Origin: Goodfellowiella coeruleoviolacea
Lineage (GTDB): Bacteria; Actinomycetota; Actinomycetes; Mycobacteriales; Pseudonocardiaceae
Reading direction: 5' to 3'
DNA: 49,165 nucleotides
Assembly: GCF_024171785.1 (NCBI RefSeq)
Contig: NZ_JAMTCK010000001.1
Coordinates: 4,981 to 54,145 of the forward strand
Positions within the stretch are counted from its first letter, which is position 1. The number at the start of each line of letters is the position of its first letter. The notes beneath the pieces were generated by a model that was given only the letters and a program-made list of their open reading frames with translations, made no database searches and had not been told where the DNA came from. Made by a program: the position numbers and the translations under genes. Positions 9,207 to 17,900 of the stretch are shown piece after piece.

Positions 9207-10224
9207 CCGGACCGCGCGGCGGGTCAGCGCCGAGGAGCTGGCCGGTGCGGTGGCCGAGGCGTTCGGCCCCGCCACCCGGATCACCGCGGCCGAGGAACTC
9301 ACCGACGGCACCTACAACGCGGTGTGGCGACTGGATCTCGACCCGGTCGGGCCGGTCGTGCTCAAGGTCGCCCCTCGGGCGGAGGCGCCTCGGCTGACCT
9401 ACGAGCGCCGGATCCTGCGCACCGAGGCGGCGTTCCTGCGGCTCGCCTCGGGCGTGGCCCCCCTGCCCGTCCCGCACCACCTCGGCCGGGACAGCGCGGC
9501 GCTCGGCGGTGACTTCCTGGTCACCTCGATGCTGCCGGGGCAGCCGTGGCACCGGCTGCGCGGACGCCTCGACCGGTCGCGGCGCCAGGTCCTGCGCCGG
9601 GAGTTGGGGCGGATCGTCGCCCGGCTGCACGGCATCCGGGGCAGCAGGTTCGGTTATCCCGAGCCGGGCACCGGGCTGTCCGGTGACACCTGGGGCCAGG
9701 CGTGCACCGCCATGCTGGCGGCCGTGCTCGCGGACGCGGAGCGCTTCGGCGTCGCCCTGCCCGCGCCCGCCGCCGACATCACCGCGCTCGTCCGGGCCCA
9801 GCGTCCCGTCCTCGACGAGGTCACCGAGCCGGTGCTGGTCCACTTCGACCTGTGGGAGGGCAACGTCATGCTCGACACCGGCGCGCCCGCCGGTCCCCGC
9901 ATCGCCGGGCTGATCGACGCGGAGCGGGCGTTCTGGGGAGACCCGCTCGCCGACTTCGTCTCACTGGCCCTGTTCGGCGACATCGAGGACGACCCCGCGC
10001 TGCTCGCCGGCTACCGCGAGGCGGGTGGCCGCGCGGTCTTCACCCCGGCCGCCCGCCGCCGGCTGTTGCTCTACCAGGCATACCTGTACCTGATCATGAC
10101 CGTCGAGGGGGTGCCGCGCGGCACCCGCGGTCCGGCGGCGCTGCTCAGCCGGCGCCTCGCCGCACGCGGGCTCACCCGGGCCCTGCGGGCACTGCACCGC
10201 GCCACGGAGGTGATGAGCCGGTGA
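9199..10224 (+). CDS. APH-fold phosphotransferase
   Basis: A 341-residue protein of the aminoglycoside phosphotransferase / choline kinase fold. The nucleotide-binding Lys56 lies in VVLKVAP, the catalytic loop is HFDLWEGN (215-222, Asp217 and Asn222), and the metal-binding segment is LIDAERAFWGDP (Asp240) in place of the usual DFG/DW. It should phosphorylate a hydroxyl on a sugar, aminocyclitol or amino alcohol. Inside a biosynthetic operon it may be biosynthetic or may mask the product for self-resistance; the sequence cannot decide. GTG start overlaps the membrane protein stop by 8 bp, with GGAGGGAG upstream; its stop overlaps the next GTG. Confidence 0.9.
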   Translation: MPSRTARRVSAEELAGAVAEAFGPATRITAAEELTDGTYNAVWRLDLDPVGPVVLKVAPRAEAPRLTYERRILRTEAAFLRLASGVAPLPVPHHLGRDSAALGGDFLVTSMLPGQPWHRLRGRLDRSRRQVLRRELGRIVARLHGIRGSRFGYPEPGTGLSGDTWGQACTAMLAAVLADAERFGVALPAPAADITALVRAQRPVLDEVTEPVLVHFDLWEGNVMLDTGAPAGPRIAGLIDAERAFWGDPLADFVSLALFGDIEDDPALLAGYREAGGRAVFTPAARRRLLLYQAYLYLIMTVEGVPRGTRGPAALLSRRLAARGLTRALRALHRATEVMSR

Positions 10225-11351
10225 TCGCCGTGCTGACGTCGGGGGTGGCGCTGGGCGTGCACGTGCCCGGCCTGCTGCTGGCCCGCCGGCTGGCCGAGGC
10301 CGCCCAGCCGGTGCGCGTCGACGTGTGGGAACGGCTGTTGCCCCCGGACAAGCGGGCACGCATCCCAGCGTCCAAAGTGGCCTTCCACCGCGACTTCGCG
10401 CTCGCCCGCGCCGCGCGGGGTCTGGCGCGGAAGAACGCGGCCGCGGTGGACGCCACCGCGGTGCGGGCCCTGCTCGCCGAGTGGGACGCCGACAACGTGA
10501 GCCTGCTCGTGGTGTTCTCCGGTTTCTGGCTGCCCGTCGCGCTCGACTACGCCGCGGCCCGCCCCGGTGTGCGGGTGCGGAGCTGCCACGTCGACTCCGT
10601 CGCCTCCCCCTCGTTCACCTCGTTGGCGTCGACGCTGCCCACCGCGACCACCCCCACCGCGACCACCCCCACCGCGACCACGCCCACCGCGACCGGGCAG
10701 CACAGCGACGTGTGGCTGCTGGAGGAGCGCGACGGTGGCATCGCCCGCACCATCCCGGTGAGCAGGGCGCGGCCGGTGGACTGGTCCGACCGGGTACCGC
10801 GGTTCCTGGTGCACGGCGGCGGTTGGGGAATGGGCACCTACGCCACCCACGCCAGGGAACTGAGCGCGCAGGGCCTCGCGCTCGACGTCGTCGTGTACGA
10901 GGCCGCCGACCTGCCGACCGCGTCCACTTCGGACGAGCGGCGCAGGCACTTCATGATCGACCCGGACTGGCAGCCGTGGCACGACACCGGGTTTCCGCCG
11001 TTCGGGCAGGTCGCCGCCGACGGCACCGCGGTCTTCCGCCGGGGCGATGAGCACCACGACTCCTTCCACCTGGCCCGCCAGGCGATGGCGGTGGTCAGCA
11101 AGCCCGGCGGCGGCACCCTGATGGACTCGCTCAGCGCGGCCACTCCCGTGGTGCTGCTGGAACCGTTCGGCGAGCACGAGGCGCGCAACGCCGAACTGTG
11201 GCAGCGGCTCGGCTTCGGCGTGTCGCTCGCCGACTGGAAGCGCAGCGGGTGGTCCCTGGCGCTGCTGGCCGACCTGCACCGGTCGCTGCTCGCCGCACGG
11301 GACCGCGTTGCGCACTACCCCGACCTCCTGATCGCCGAGAGGACACCATGA
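10221..11351 (+). CDS. GT-B-fold glycosyltransferase-like protein
   Basis: A 376-residue protein. The C-terminal half has SKPGGGTLMDSLSAATP followed by EPFGEHEARNAELW, the nucleotide-sugar-binding pattern of GT-B enzymes (MurG/UGT-like). The N-terminal half reads as a Rossmann-like acceptor domain (MIAVLTSGVALGVHVPGLLLA). A low-complexity insert, residues 141-158, is built of TATTP units encoded by a 15-bp tandem repeat (10641-10694), probably a loop between domains. The acceptor is unknown. GTG start overlaps the kinase stop and ATGA joins it to the condensation-domain gene. A UDP-sugar epimerase-like or nucleotide-free role is possible, since GT-B folds are shared. Confidence 0.75.
   Translation: MIAVLTSGVALGVHVPGLLLARRLAEAAQPVRVDVWERLLPPDKRARIPASKVAFHRDFALARAARGLARKNAAAVDATAVRALLAEWDADNVSLLVVFSGFWLPVALDYAAARPGVRVRSCHVDSVASPSFTSLASTLPTATTPTATTPTATTPTATGQHSDVWLLEERDGGIARTIPVSRARPVDWSDRVPRFLVHGGGWGMGTYATHARELSAQGLALDVVVYEAADLPTASTSDERRRHFMIDPDWQPWHDTGFPPFGQVAADGTAVFRRGDEHHDSFHLARQAMAVVSKPGGGTLMDSLSAATPVVLLEPFGEHEARNAELWQRLGFGVSLADWKRSGWSLALLADLHRSLLAARDRVAHYPDLLIAERTP
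10641..10694 (+). repeat. 15-bp tandem repeat inside the glycosyltransferase-like gene
   Basis: The unit accgcgaccaccccc occurs at 10641-10655 and 10656-10670, once with a single change (10671-10685), and partially at 10686-10694. The unit length is a multiple of three, so copy-number change would keep the frame and only alter the length of a TATTP-repeat loop in the protein. Confidence 0.95.
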
Positions 11352-12646
11352 CCACGGAGATGTCGCTGTTCCAGCGGGTCGCGCTGCAGGCGGAGAAGAT
11401 CCGCTCCGGCTACCTGACCAACCCGCGCGCCACGATGAACATCGTGGTCGAGGTGGCCGGTCCACTGGACCTCGCCGCGCTCGACGCCGCGCTCGGGGAC
11501 CTGGTGACGCGCAACGAGACCCTGCGCACCCGTCCGCTGACCGATCAGGACGCGGTGGAACTCGTGGCCACCGGCGACATCGCGTGCACACCGGTTCCCG
11601 CCACCGGCCACGCCGAGGACGACCTGGCGAGGATGGCCGCCGTGGTGGGGAACGCCACCATCGACGTGCACTCGCCACCGCTCGTCCGCTGCTTCCGGCT
11701 CAGCAGCACACCCCACCGGCACCTGGTCGGCCTGGTGTTCCACCACTTCGCTGTGGACCCCACGTCGCTGCGCCACGCGGTCGCCGAACTCGCGGTGCTG
11801 TACACGGCCCGCCTCACCGGAGCGGCCGTCGCACCGCCCGCGCTGCGCTACACCGAGTACGCGCGCTGGCAGGCGGCGCGGCTGGCCGCCAGGTCCGAGA
11901 CCGACCACGCCGCCTGGCAGCACGCGCTCAACGGGGTCAGCCCCACCCGGTACCGCCGAGCGATCCCCTTCGAGCAGGGCAGGCCGGTCGATGGCCGGGT
12001 GCTGCGCGCGGAACTGCTCAGCGCGCCGGAGGTCGACGCGGTCCTGTCCTGGTCGCGCCGCCACCGCAGCACCGTCTTCACCACGATGTTCGCCGCGTAC
12101 GCGCTGGCCCTGCGGTCCAGTGCGGACAGCGACGAGCTGATCCTGGCCACCACCTTCGAGCAGCGCGACCACCCCGGCGCCCGCCACCTCATCGGCCCGT
12201 TCGTGTACCCGACACTGCTGCCCCTGCGCACCCGCGCGGGCGAGCCCTGGCACGACTGGCTGACGCGGGTGCGCTCCGCCGTGATCGACGTGTACCAGCG
12301 GGCGCAGTTCCCCCTGCTCGACCTGTTCGCCAAGGCGCCCCAGCTGGTTCCCGGCGCGCTCGGCGCCGAGCCCACCTGGTTCCGCATGTTCGAGTACCTG
12401 CCCAGCCACGACATCGCCCGGTACCGCTTCGGCGAGGCCACCGGCCAGGTCGTGCACTCGGCGGGCAGCCAGGAGTCGCAGAACCTGTTCGGGGTGTTCC
12501 TGCGCGTGCGGCGCACCCCGCAGGGCTGCCTGGTGGGGCGCATCGCCTACGACGCGAACGACGTGACCGATGCCGAGGTGCGGGAGCTGCTCGCCGAGTT
12601 CCGCGGCCACCTGACCCGGCTGGTCGACCCGCCGGTTCCGTCCTGA
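11348..12646 (+). CDS. Stand-alone NRPS-type condensation domain protein
   Basis: A 432-residue protein of the condensation (C) domain superfamily with no attached A or PCP domain. The active-site motif is HHFAVDP (132-138); His133 and Asp137 match HHxxxDG, but the final Gly is Pro. NETLRT (56-61) matches the C2 motif (RxExLRT). Stand-alone C domains form amides or esters between a carrier-bound acyl group and a free amine or alcohol. With the free ACP of this operon, it is a good candidate for off-loading the ACP-bound unit onto the glycosyl or polyketide partner (inference). Start ATG overlaps the previous stop (ATGA). Confidence 0.88.
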   Translation: MTTEMSLFQRVALQAEKIRSGYLTNPRATMNIVVEVAGPLDLAALDAALGDLVTRNETLRTRPLTDQDAVELVATGDIACTPVPATGHAEDDLARMAAVVGNATIDVHSPPLVRCFRLSSTPHRHLVGLVFHHFAVDPTSLRHAVAELAVLYTARLTGAAVAPPALRYTEYARWQAARLAARSETDHAAWQHALNGVSPTRYRRAIPFEQGRPVDGRVLRAELLSAPEVDAVLSWSRRHRSTVFTTMFAAYALALRSSADSDELILATTFEQRDHPGARHLIGPFVYPTLLPLRTRAGEPWHDWLTRVRSAVIDVYQRAQFPLLDLFAKAPQLVPGALGAEPTWFRMFEYLPSHDIARYRFGEATGQVVHSAGSQESQNLFGVFLRVRRTPQGCLVGRIAYDANDVTDAEVRELLAEFRGHLTRLVDPPVPS

Positions 12647-12734
12647 ACGCACCGGGCCGAGGCACCACCCGGGCACCGCCGAGCCACGGGTACCGGGGCG
12701 CCGTCCACCGCAGACTCACCCGAGAGGAAGCACC

Positions 12735-13745
12735 GTGTCCGTCGAACTCACCGTCTACGGGACCGCCCTTCCCGGACGCCCCAGCGAGTCCAACTCCGTC
12801 GTCGGCATCGGCGAACTGGCCCAGCGCGCGGAACGCTACGGCTACGAGGGGCTGCTGGTCTTCTACAACCACGAGAACCTCGATCCGTGGATCGTGGCGG
12901 CGACGATCCTCCAGCAGACCAAGTCACTCGTGCCGCTCGTCGCGGTGCAGCCCTACGCGCTCCCGCCGTTCACCGCGGCGAAGATGCTGCACGGACTGGC
13001 CTGCCTGCACCACCGCCGACTGGACGTGAACCTGATCACCGGCGGCATCCGCGGCGAACTGGACCAGGTGGGCGACCGCCTCGACCACGACGAGCGCTAC
13101 GCGCGCGCGGTGGAGTACATCTCGGTGGTGCGGGCGCTGCTGTCCTCGTCCGAACCGCTGGACCACAACGGGAAGCACTACCACTTCCACCGCCTGCTCG
13201 CCCACTGCGCGCTGGAGGAGGCGTTGCGCCCCAAGGTGTTCGTGGCGGGGTCCTCGGATGCCGGGCGCGCCGCCTCGGTCGCCGTGGCGGACGTGGCGGT
13301 CACCCATCCGGAACCGGTGGCGGCCTTCGCCGAGCACTTCGCCGCGACCCGCCGCGCGGACGGCCAGTCGCTCGGCATCCGGGTCGGGCTCATCGCCCGC
13401 GAGACCGATGAGCAGGCCTGGCAGGTGGCTGCGGCGCAGTACGTCCCGGACCGGCGGTCACGGCACATGACGATGCTCAAGACCCGGTCCGAATCGGACT
13501 GGAACCGCCGCATGGCGCGGCTGGCCGTGGCCGCCGAGACCTACGACGACGTGTACTGGACGGGTGCCTACCGGGCGGACCGCGGTCTGATGCCCCTGCT
13601 GGTCGGCAGCTACGACCGGGTGAGCGAGTACCTCGGCCGCTACCTGGCGCTGGGTGTGCGCACGCTGCTGCTGGGCGGGGTGCTCAGCGAGGAGGAGTTC
13701 CGGCACTGCGACATCGTGCTCTCCCAGGTGCGCTCCGCCTGCTGA
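12735..13745 (+). CDS. Luciferase-like flavin-dependent monooxygenase (SsuD/BtrO-like)
   Basis: A 336-residue protein of the bacterial-luciferase/F420-FMN superfamily. The segment DVNLITGGIRGELDQVGDRL followed by DHDERYARAVEYISVV matches the SsuD-type pattern (NVVTGG...LDHDERY), suggesting a reduced-flavin monooxygenase. In butirosin BtrO, a family member, hydroxylates an acyl-ACP at C-2; the presence of a free ACP and ATP-grasp ligase here makes a similar carrier-bound hydroxylation plausible but unproved. No dedicated flavin reductase is adjacent. The gene is 88 bp after the C domain gene, the only real gap in the operon, and has its own Shine-Dalgarno (GAGAGGAAG) before GTG. Confidence 0.9.
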   Translation: MSVELTVYGTALPGRPSESNSVVGIGELAQRAERYGYEGLLVFYNHENLDPWIVAATILQQTKSLVPLVAVQPYALPPFTAAKMLHGLACLHHRRLDVNLITGGIRGELDQVGDRLDHDERYARAVEYISVVRALLSSSEPLDHNGKHYHFHRLLAHCALEEALRPKVFVAGSSDAGRAASVAVADVAVTHPEPVAAFAEHFAATRRADGQSLGIRVGLIARETDEQAWQVAAAQYVPDRRSRHMTMLKTRSESDWNRRMARLAVAAETYDDVYWTGAYRADRGLMPLLVGSYDRVSEYLGRYLALGVRTLLLGGVLSEEEFRHCDIVLSQVRSAC

Positions 13746-14143
13746 GGCCGCGGCCGCCGCCATCAGCGGCCGGGCCCCGCGACCGGCATCCTCCCGCGAC
13801 CACCGCCGGGCCGCCGGCACCGACCGCGTCGCCGCCGCGGCGGAAGCTTCCGGACCCGGGCCATCGGCACCGCGGGCCGCTGCCAGCTGCTCCACGGCAC
13901 GCCGCCGCGCCACGACGAGGCCCCCGTTGCCGGCCGCACCGCGGACGGCGCGCGCCGCTTGGCCGCCCTCTTCATCCGCCAGCTCTTCAGCGGTCTGGCC
14001 CCCGACCAGGTCTCCCCCGTCGGCGTTCCACTTCTCCAGAGTCCACAGCGCGGTGGTTCGGCGGGTGGCCCTCGGTCACGCCGTCCCGTTGAGGGCCGTG
14101 CTGGAAGCGTCGCGCAGTGGGCCCAACCGGTGACACGACGGCG
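13746..14143. other. Intergenic region between convergent LLM monooxygenase and TPR genes
   Basis: About 400 bp with no credible gene. Just after the monooxygenase stop is a run of self-complementary GC-rich sequence (GCGGCCG / CGGCCG, about 13747-13775) that could fold and end transcription, but it has no T-tract. Short open frames here are typical chance frames of GC-rich DNA. This is a likely right-hand border of the first biosynthetic region. Confidence 0.5.
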
Positions 14144-15649
14144 TCACAAGCCTGCCAGTAGGACCGCCGCCCGCTGGGCGAAGGCGGGAACGGCGGTGTC
14201 CACGGCACGTTCCAGGAGCGGTCGAGCCGAGACGGGATCGCCGCGCCCGACGAGGATCTCGGCGGCGCGGTACGCGGCCTCCGCCACCAGTTCCGGGTCA
14301 TCCGTTCCGGCCAGGGTGCGCTGATACCAGTTCAGGGCCGCTGGTTGGTCGTCCAGCCAGTAGCACAGCTCGCCCAGGTGCGCCGCGGCCAGCGCACCCT
14401 CGGCGTGCCCGGAGTCGATGACACGGCCGAACCACTTCAGCGCTGCCGGCAGGTCCCGGCGGTCCTTGGCGATGAGACCGAGGTTGTGCGCGGCCTTGCC
14501 GGCCACCTCGGGGTCGTCGACGTCCACGGCCTGCTGCCACCAGTGCCACGCCGTGTCGTTGTCGCCGGCCCGGTACGCGATGACGCCGAGCGAGAGCAGG
14601 CTGGTCGCGGTGTGCGGCGTGTCCCGGTCCACCACCTTCAGGTACAGCTCGCGGGCGGTGGCGTCGTGCCGTGCCCGCTCGAAGGTCTGGGCGCGCACGA
14701 AGAGCGCGTCGGGATCGTCGCTGTCGGCCAGGTCAGCCAGCACCACCAACGCCTGGTCGATGTCGCCGGCGTCGCGGAGCATGCTGCCCAGCAGGGTTTT
14801 CGCACTGGTCAGCACATCCGGGCCAGGTGCGTCGCCGGTGAAGAGGTGGGCGGCGGTGCGCTGCCCCGGCCGGGCTGTCTCGATCGCCCGCTGACACGCG
14901 TGCCTGGCGGCGACGCGGTCACCGGACAGCAGCGACGACTCCGCGAGGGACAACCACGCCGGCGCCAGGTAAGGCGCGAGTCCCACCGACACCACCTGCG
15001 CCGCGGAGCGGCGCGCGGCATCGCGGAGGCCCAGCGCCCGGTGCAGCACGTGCAGCCCCAGCGCCGCCCGGCAGCCGTGCTCCGGGCTCCAGTTGCGCAG
15101 CAGCCGGGGCAGCACCCGCTGCGCGGACAGGGCACTGCCCCACGGCAGGTGTGACCAGATGACCTCGTCGGTGAGCTGGGTGGACAGGTCACGGGTCGCG
15201 TCGAGGCGTTCCAGCAGTGCGACAACCCTCGGCACCCCGGTCTGCCACGCGATGTGCCAGGCGCCGATGTGCACCGGGGTCTCGTCCACCAGGACGGACA
15301 CCAGCCCGTGCAGGACCGCGGCCCACCCGGCCACGTCCGGCTCCGAGCCGCCCAAGGCGAACTGGAGTGGGGTCCACGCGGCGGCTGGGTCGTCCAGGGC
15401 CAGGTTCGCCCAGCCGAGCACCAGGCCGGCCCGCCGCTGGTTGACGGGATGGTCCAGGTCCAGCGCCCGGCAACCCACCGTGATGGCGTCTTCCGGGTCG
15501 ACGCCGACCAGCCGGACGGCCAACCCCAGGGCCGCCGCGGACGCGACGTCCACGTCTGGCGACTCCACGAGGTCGCGCAGCGCCCGCTCGCCACCCACTC
15601 GATCGCCGGCGTCCCAGCGCCGCACCGCCGCGTCGACCGCCATGTCCAC
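14144..15649 (-). CDS. Tetratricopeptide (SEL1/TPR-like) repeat protein
   Basis: A soluble protein of about 501 residues built from helical repeats. Clear TPR-like units occur in the C-terminal half, for example AHNLGLIAKDRRDLPAALKW, HLGELCYWLDDQPAALNWYQ and AYRAAEILVGRGDPVSARPL. No enzyme domain, signal peptide or membrane segment is seen. TPR proteins act as protein-binding scaffolds; no partner can be named. I place the start at GTG 15649 (next to ATG 15643, with GGAAG upstream); an in-frame GTG at 15718 would add 23 residues without repeat character. It sits alone between the operon to its left and the MmyB regulator, which is also on the minus strand. Confidence 0.8.
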   Translation of the reverse strand: MDMAVDAAVRRWDAGDRVGGERALRDLVESPDVDVASAAALGLAVRLVGVDPEDAITVGCRALDLDHPVNQRRAGLVLGWANLALDDPAAAWTPLQFALGGSEPDVAGWAAVLHGLVSVLVDETPVHIGAWHIAWQTGVPRVVALLERLDATRDLSTQLTDEVIWSHLPWGSALSAQRVLPRLLRNWSPEHGCRAALGLHVLHRALGLRDAARRSAAQVVSVGLAPYLAPAWLSLAESSLLSGDRVAARHACQRAIETARPGQRTAAHLFTGDAPGPDVLTSAKTLLGSMLRDAGDIDQALVVLADLADSDDPDALFVRAQTFERARHDATARELYLKVVDRDTPHTATSLLSLGVIAYRAGDNDTAWHWWQQAVDVDDPEVAGKAAHNLGLIAKDRRDLPAALKWFGRVIDSGHAEGALAAAHLGELCYWLDDQPAALNWYQRTLAGTDDPELVAEAAYRAAEILVGRGDPVSARPLLERAVDTAVPAFAQRAAVLLAGL

Positions 15650-15870
15650 GTGCTTCCGCTCCCGCCGCACACCACCGCCAGCCGCCTGGTCCCCGTGGAC
15701 ATCCGTCCACCCGGGCACATCGGCTGGTCTCCACTGAGATCGCGCCCCACCCTAGACCGGCACCGGACGCCGGCCGGCGCGCGGTCCTGCCCGCACCGCG
15801 GTCCTCGGCGACCGGGGTTGGCGGTCCGGTCTGGACGGTTCGCTTCAGCTCACGACCGGTCTGTTCGCCG

Positions 15871-16704
15871 TCACCGCGCGGACAACCGGTCCAGTGCCGA
15901 CTGGCTCTCCTCGTCGGCGGCGCGGTAGATCACCAGCTGCTGGTCCGGGTCCCGCAGTGGCGTGAGCGTTTCGAAGTGCACCGCGACCAGTCCGACGTCG
16001 GGGTGGCGCATCGCCTTGCGTCCTCGGCCGTTGACCTTGACGTCCCGCTCGCCCCACAACCGCGCGAACTCCTCGTCGCCGGCGGTCAGTTCGGCGATGA
16101 GGTCGGCGAGCACCTGGTCCTCCGGGTGTGCGGCCCACGCGGCGCGCAGGTGCGCGATCCCCTCCCGCACGATGCGTTCGCGGTCGACGTAGAAGTCACG
16201 CATCTGCGGATTGCTCAGGCACAGCCACATCGCATTGCGCCGCCGCGGCGGCAGGGTGTCGAAATCCAGCAGCAGCCTGGCCATTTCGTCGTTCCAGGTC
16301 AGGATGTCGTAGCGGCGGTTCATCACCAGGGCCGGCAGTGGCGACAGGGCGGCGACCAGCCCGACCAGCTGCGGCGCCGCGGTGGTGGCCGGCTGGTCGG
16401 CGTTGCGGAGGCGCTGCCCGGCCAGGTCGAAGAGGTAGGCGCGCTCGTCGGGGGACAGGCGCAGCGCCCTGGACAGCGCCTCCACCACCTCCGCGGAGGG
16501 CCGCAGGCCGCGGGCCTGCTCCAGCCGCACGACGTAGTCGATGCTGACGCCGGCCAGTTCGGCGACCTCTTCGCGGCGCAACCCCGGGGTCCGCCGGGAC
16601 CGCCGGCGCGACGGCAGGCCGAAATCGTGCGGGTCCAGGCGCTCGCGCCGGGTCCGCAGGAACGCGGCCAACTCCTGGCTCCTGTCCGCGGTGCGGGTCG
16701 TCAT
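15871..16704 (-). CDS. XRE-family transcriptional regulator with MmyB-like ligand-binding domain
   Basis: A 277-residue regulator. The N-terminal XRE helix-turn-helix covers about 35-90 (TPGLRREEVAELAGVS, YVVRLEQARGLRPS). Residues 105-270 form the MmyB-like PAS-type domain (PALVMNRRYDILTWNDEMARLL, MRHPDVGLVAVHFE), thought to bind a fatty-acid-like or small hydrophobic ligand. In actinomycetes these regulators are typically divergent from an oxidoreductase gene they control, and here the aldo/keto reductase starts 117 bp away on the other strand. A palindrome at 16735-16746 in the shared promoter is a plausible binding site. Confidence 0.93.
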   Translation of the reverse strand: MTTRTADRSQELAAFLRTRRERLDPHDFGLPSRRRSRRTPGLRREEVAELAGVSIDYVVRLEQARGLRPSAEVVEALSRALRLSPDERAYLFDLAGQRLRNADQPATTAAPQLVGLVAALSPLPALVMNRRYDILTWNDEMARLLLDFDTLPPRRRNAMWLCLSNPQMRDFYVDRERIVREGIAHLRAAWAAHPEDQVLADLIAELTAGDEEFARLWGERDVKVNGRGRKAMRHPDVGLVAVHFETLTPLRDPDQQLVIYRAADEESQSALDRLSAR

Positions 16705-16718
16705 GCTCGCTCCAACAG

Positions 16719-16746
16719 CCTGGGTAGGACTGGTGTTCCCAGGAAC
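16719..16746. promoter_or_regulatory. Palindrome between MmyB regulator and aldo/keto reductase
   Basis: Two overlapping dyads lie in the 117-bp divergent promoter: CCTGGG (16719-16724) with CCCAGG (16738-16743), and the perfect 12-bp palindrome GTTCCCAGGAAC (16735-16746). Either could be the operator of the adjacent XRE/MmyB regulator; position supports this, binding is not shown. Confidence 0.45.
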
Positions 16747-16821
16747 TTCGCTCCCTTATCCCCGGCTCGCGGTGATCACAGACTCGTGCTCGACACCGGA
16801 TCACAGGCACGGGAGAACACC

Positions 16822-17886
16822 ATGTCGCTCACTCTCGACACCTACCGGCTGCTGGGCCGCTCCGGGCTGCGGGTCTCACCGCTGGCGCTGGGCGCGGCGA
16901 CCTTCGGCACCGAGTGGGGCTGGGGCGCGGAGAAGGACGAGGCGCGCAAGCTGTTCGACACCTACGTCGAGCGCGGCGGCAACTTCGTCGACACCGCCAA
17001 CACCTACACCAACGGCAGCTCCGAGCGGCTGCTGGGCGAGTTCACCCGCGACAACCGCGAGAGCCTGGTGCTGGCCACGAAGTACACGACGCTGCGCCGG
17101 CCCGACGACCCGAATTCCGGCGGGAGCCACCGCAAGAGCCTGTTCGCGTCGGTGGAAACCAGTCTCCGCCGGCTGAACACGGACTACCTCGATCTGCTGT
17201 ACCTGCACGTGTGGGACTTCGCCACGCCGGTCGAGGAGATCCTGCGCGGCATGGACGATCTGGTCCGGCAGGGCAAGGTCCTGTACGTGGCGATGTCCAA
17301 CGCGCCGGCCTGGGAGGTCTCGCGCATGCAGGCGATCGCCGACCTGCGCGGCTGGTCACCGCTGGTCGGGCTGCAGATCGAGTACAACCTCGTCAACCGC
17401 GCCGCGGAACGCGATCTCATCCCCATGGCACGGGCGATGGGGCTGGGGGTGACCCCGTACTCGCCGCTGGCGGGCGGCCTGCTCACCGGCAAGTACAGCC
17501 GCGCCGACCTGACCGCGGCGTCCGCCGGCCCCGGGGAAAGCACCCGCAAGAGCTTCAACGCCGGGCTGGGCATGGTCACCGAACGCAACCTCGCCATCGC
17601 CGACGTGGTGCGGGAGGTCGCCGCGGAACTGGGCCACACGCCCGCGCAGGTCGCGCTTGCCTGGACCCTGCAGAACCCGGGCGTGACGGCACCGATCATC
17701 GGCGCCCGCACCCCCGAGCAGTTGGTGGGCAATCTGGGTGCCCTGGAGGTCGACTTCACCGCGTCCCAACTGGCCCGCCTCGACCAGGCCAGCGCGATCG
17801 ACCTCGGCTACCCGCACGACCTGCTCGCCAGTGACCACATCCGCAACGTGCTCAAGGGCGACCTCAAGATCGAAGACCGACGCTGA
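16822..17886 (+). CDS. Aldo/keto reductase
   Basis: A 354-residue NADPH-dependent aldo/keto reductase. The catalytic tetrad is visible as Asp57 and Tyr62 (FVDTANTYTNGSSERLLGEF), Lys87 (LATKY) and His129 (LYLHVWD). The C-terminal cofactor segment APIIGARTPEQLVGNL binds the NADP phosphate. It reduces aldehydes or ketones; the physiological substrate is unknown. Start ATG has GGGAG upstream. It is divergent from the MmyB-type regulator and convergent with an APH-fold gene; a hairpin terminator follows the stop. Confidence 0.96.
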   Translation: MSLTLDTYRLLGRSGLRVSPLALGAATFGTEWGWGAEKDEARKLFDTYVERGGNFVDTANTYTNGSSERLLGEFTRDNRESLVLATKYTTLRRPDDPNSGGSHRKSLFASVETSLRRLNTDYLDLLYLHVWDFATPVEEILRGMDDLVRQGKVLYVAMSNAPAWEVSRMQAIADLRGWSPLVGLQIEYNLVNRAAERDLIPMARAMGLGVTPYSPLAGGLLTGKYSRADLTAASAGPGESTRKSFNAGLGMVTERNLAIADVVREVAAELGHTPAQVALAWTLQNPGVTAPIIGARTPEQLVGNLGALEVDFTASQLARLDQASAIDLGYPHDLLASDHIRNVLKGDLKIEDRR

Positions 17887-17900
17887 CACCCGATCGAGCG

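Noticed and set aside
4446-13745. Assignment as a butirosin-type aminoglycoside cluster
   Set aside because: Only three or four of the butirosin-like functions are present and no 2-deoxystreptamine genes exist, so only the biochemical parallel is kept.
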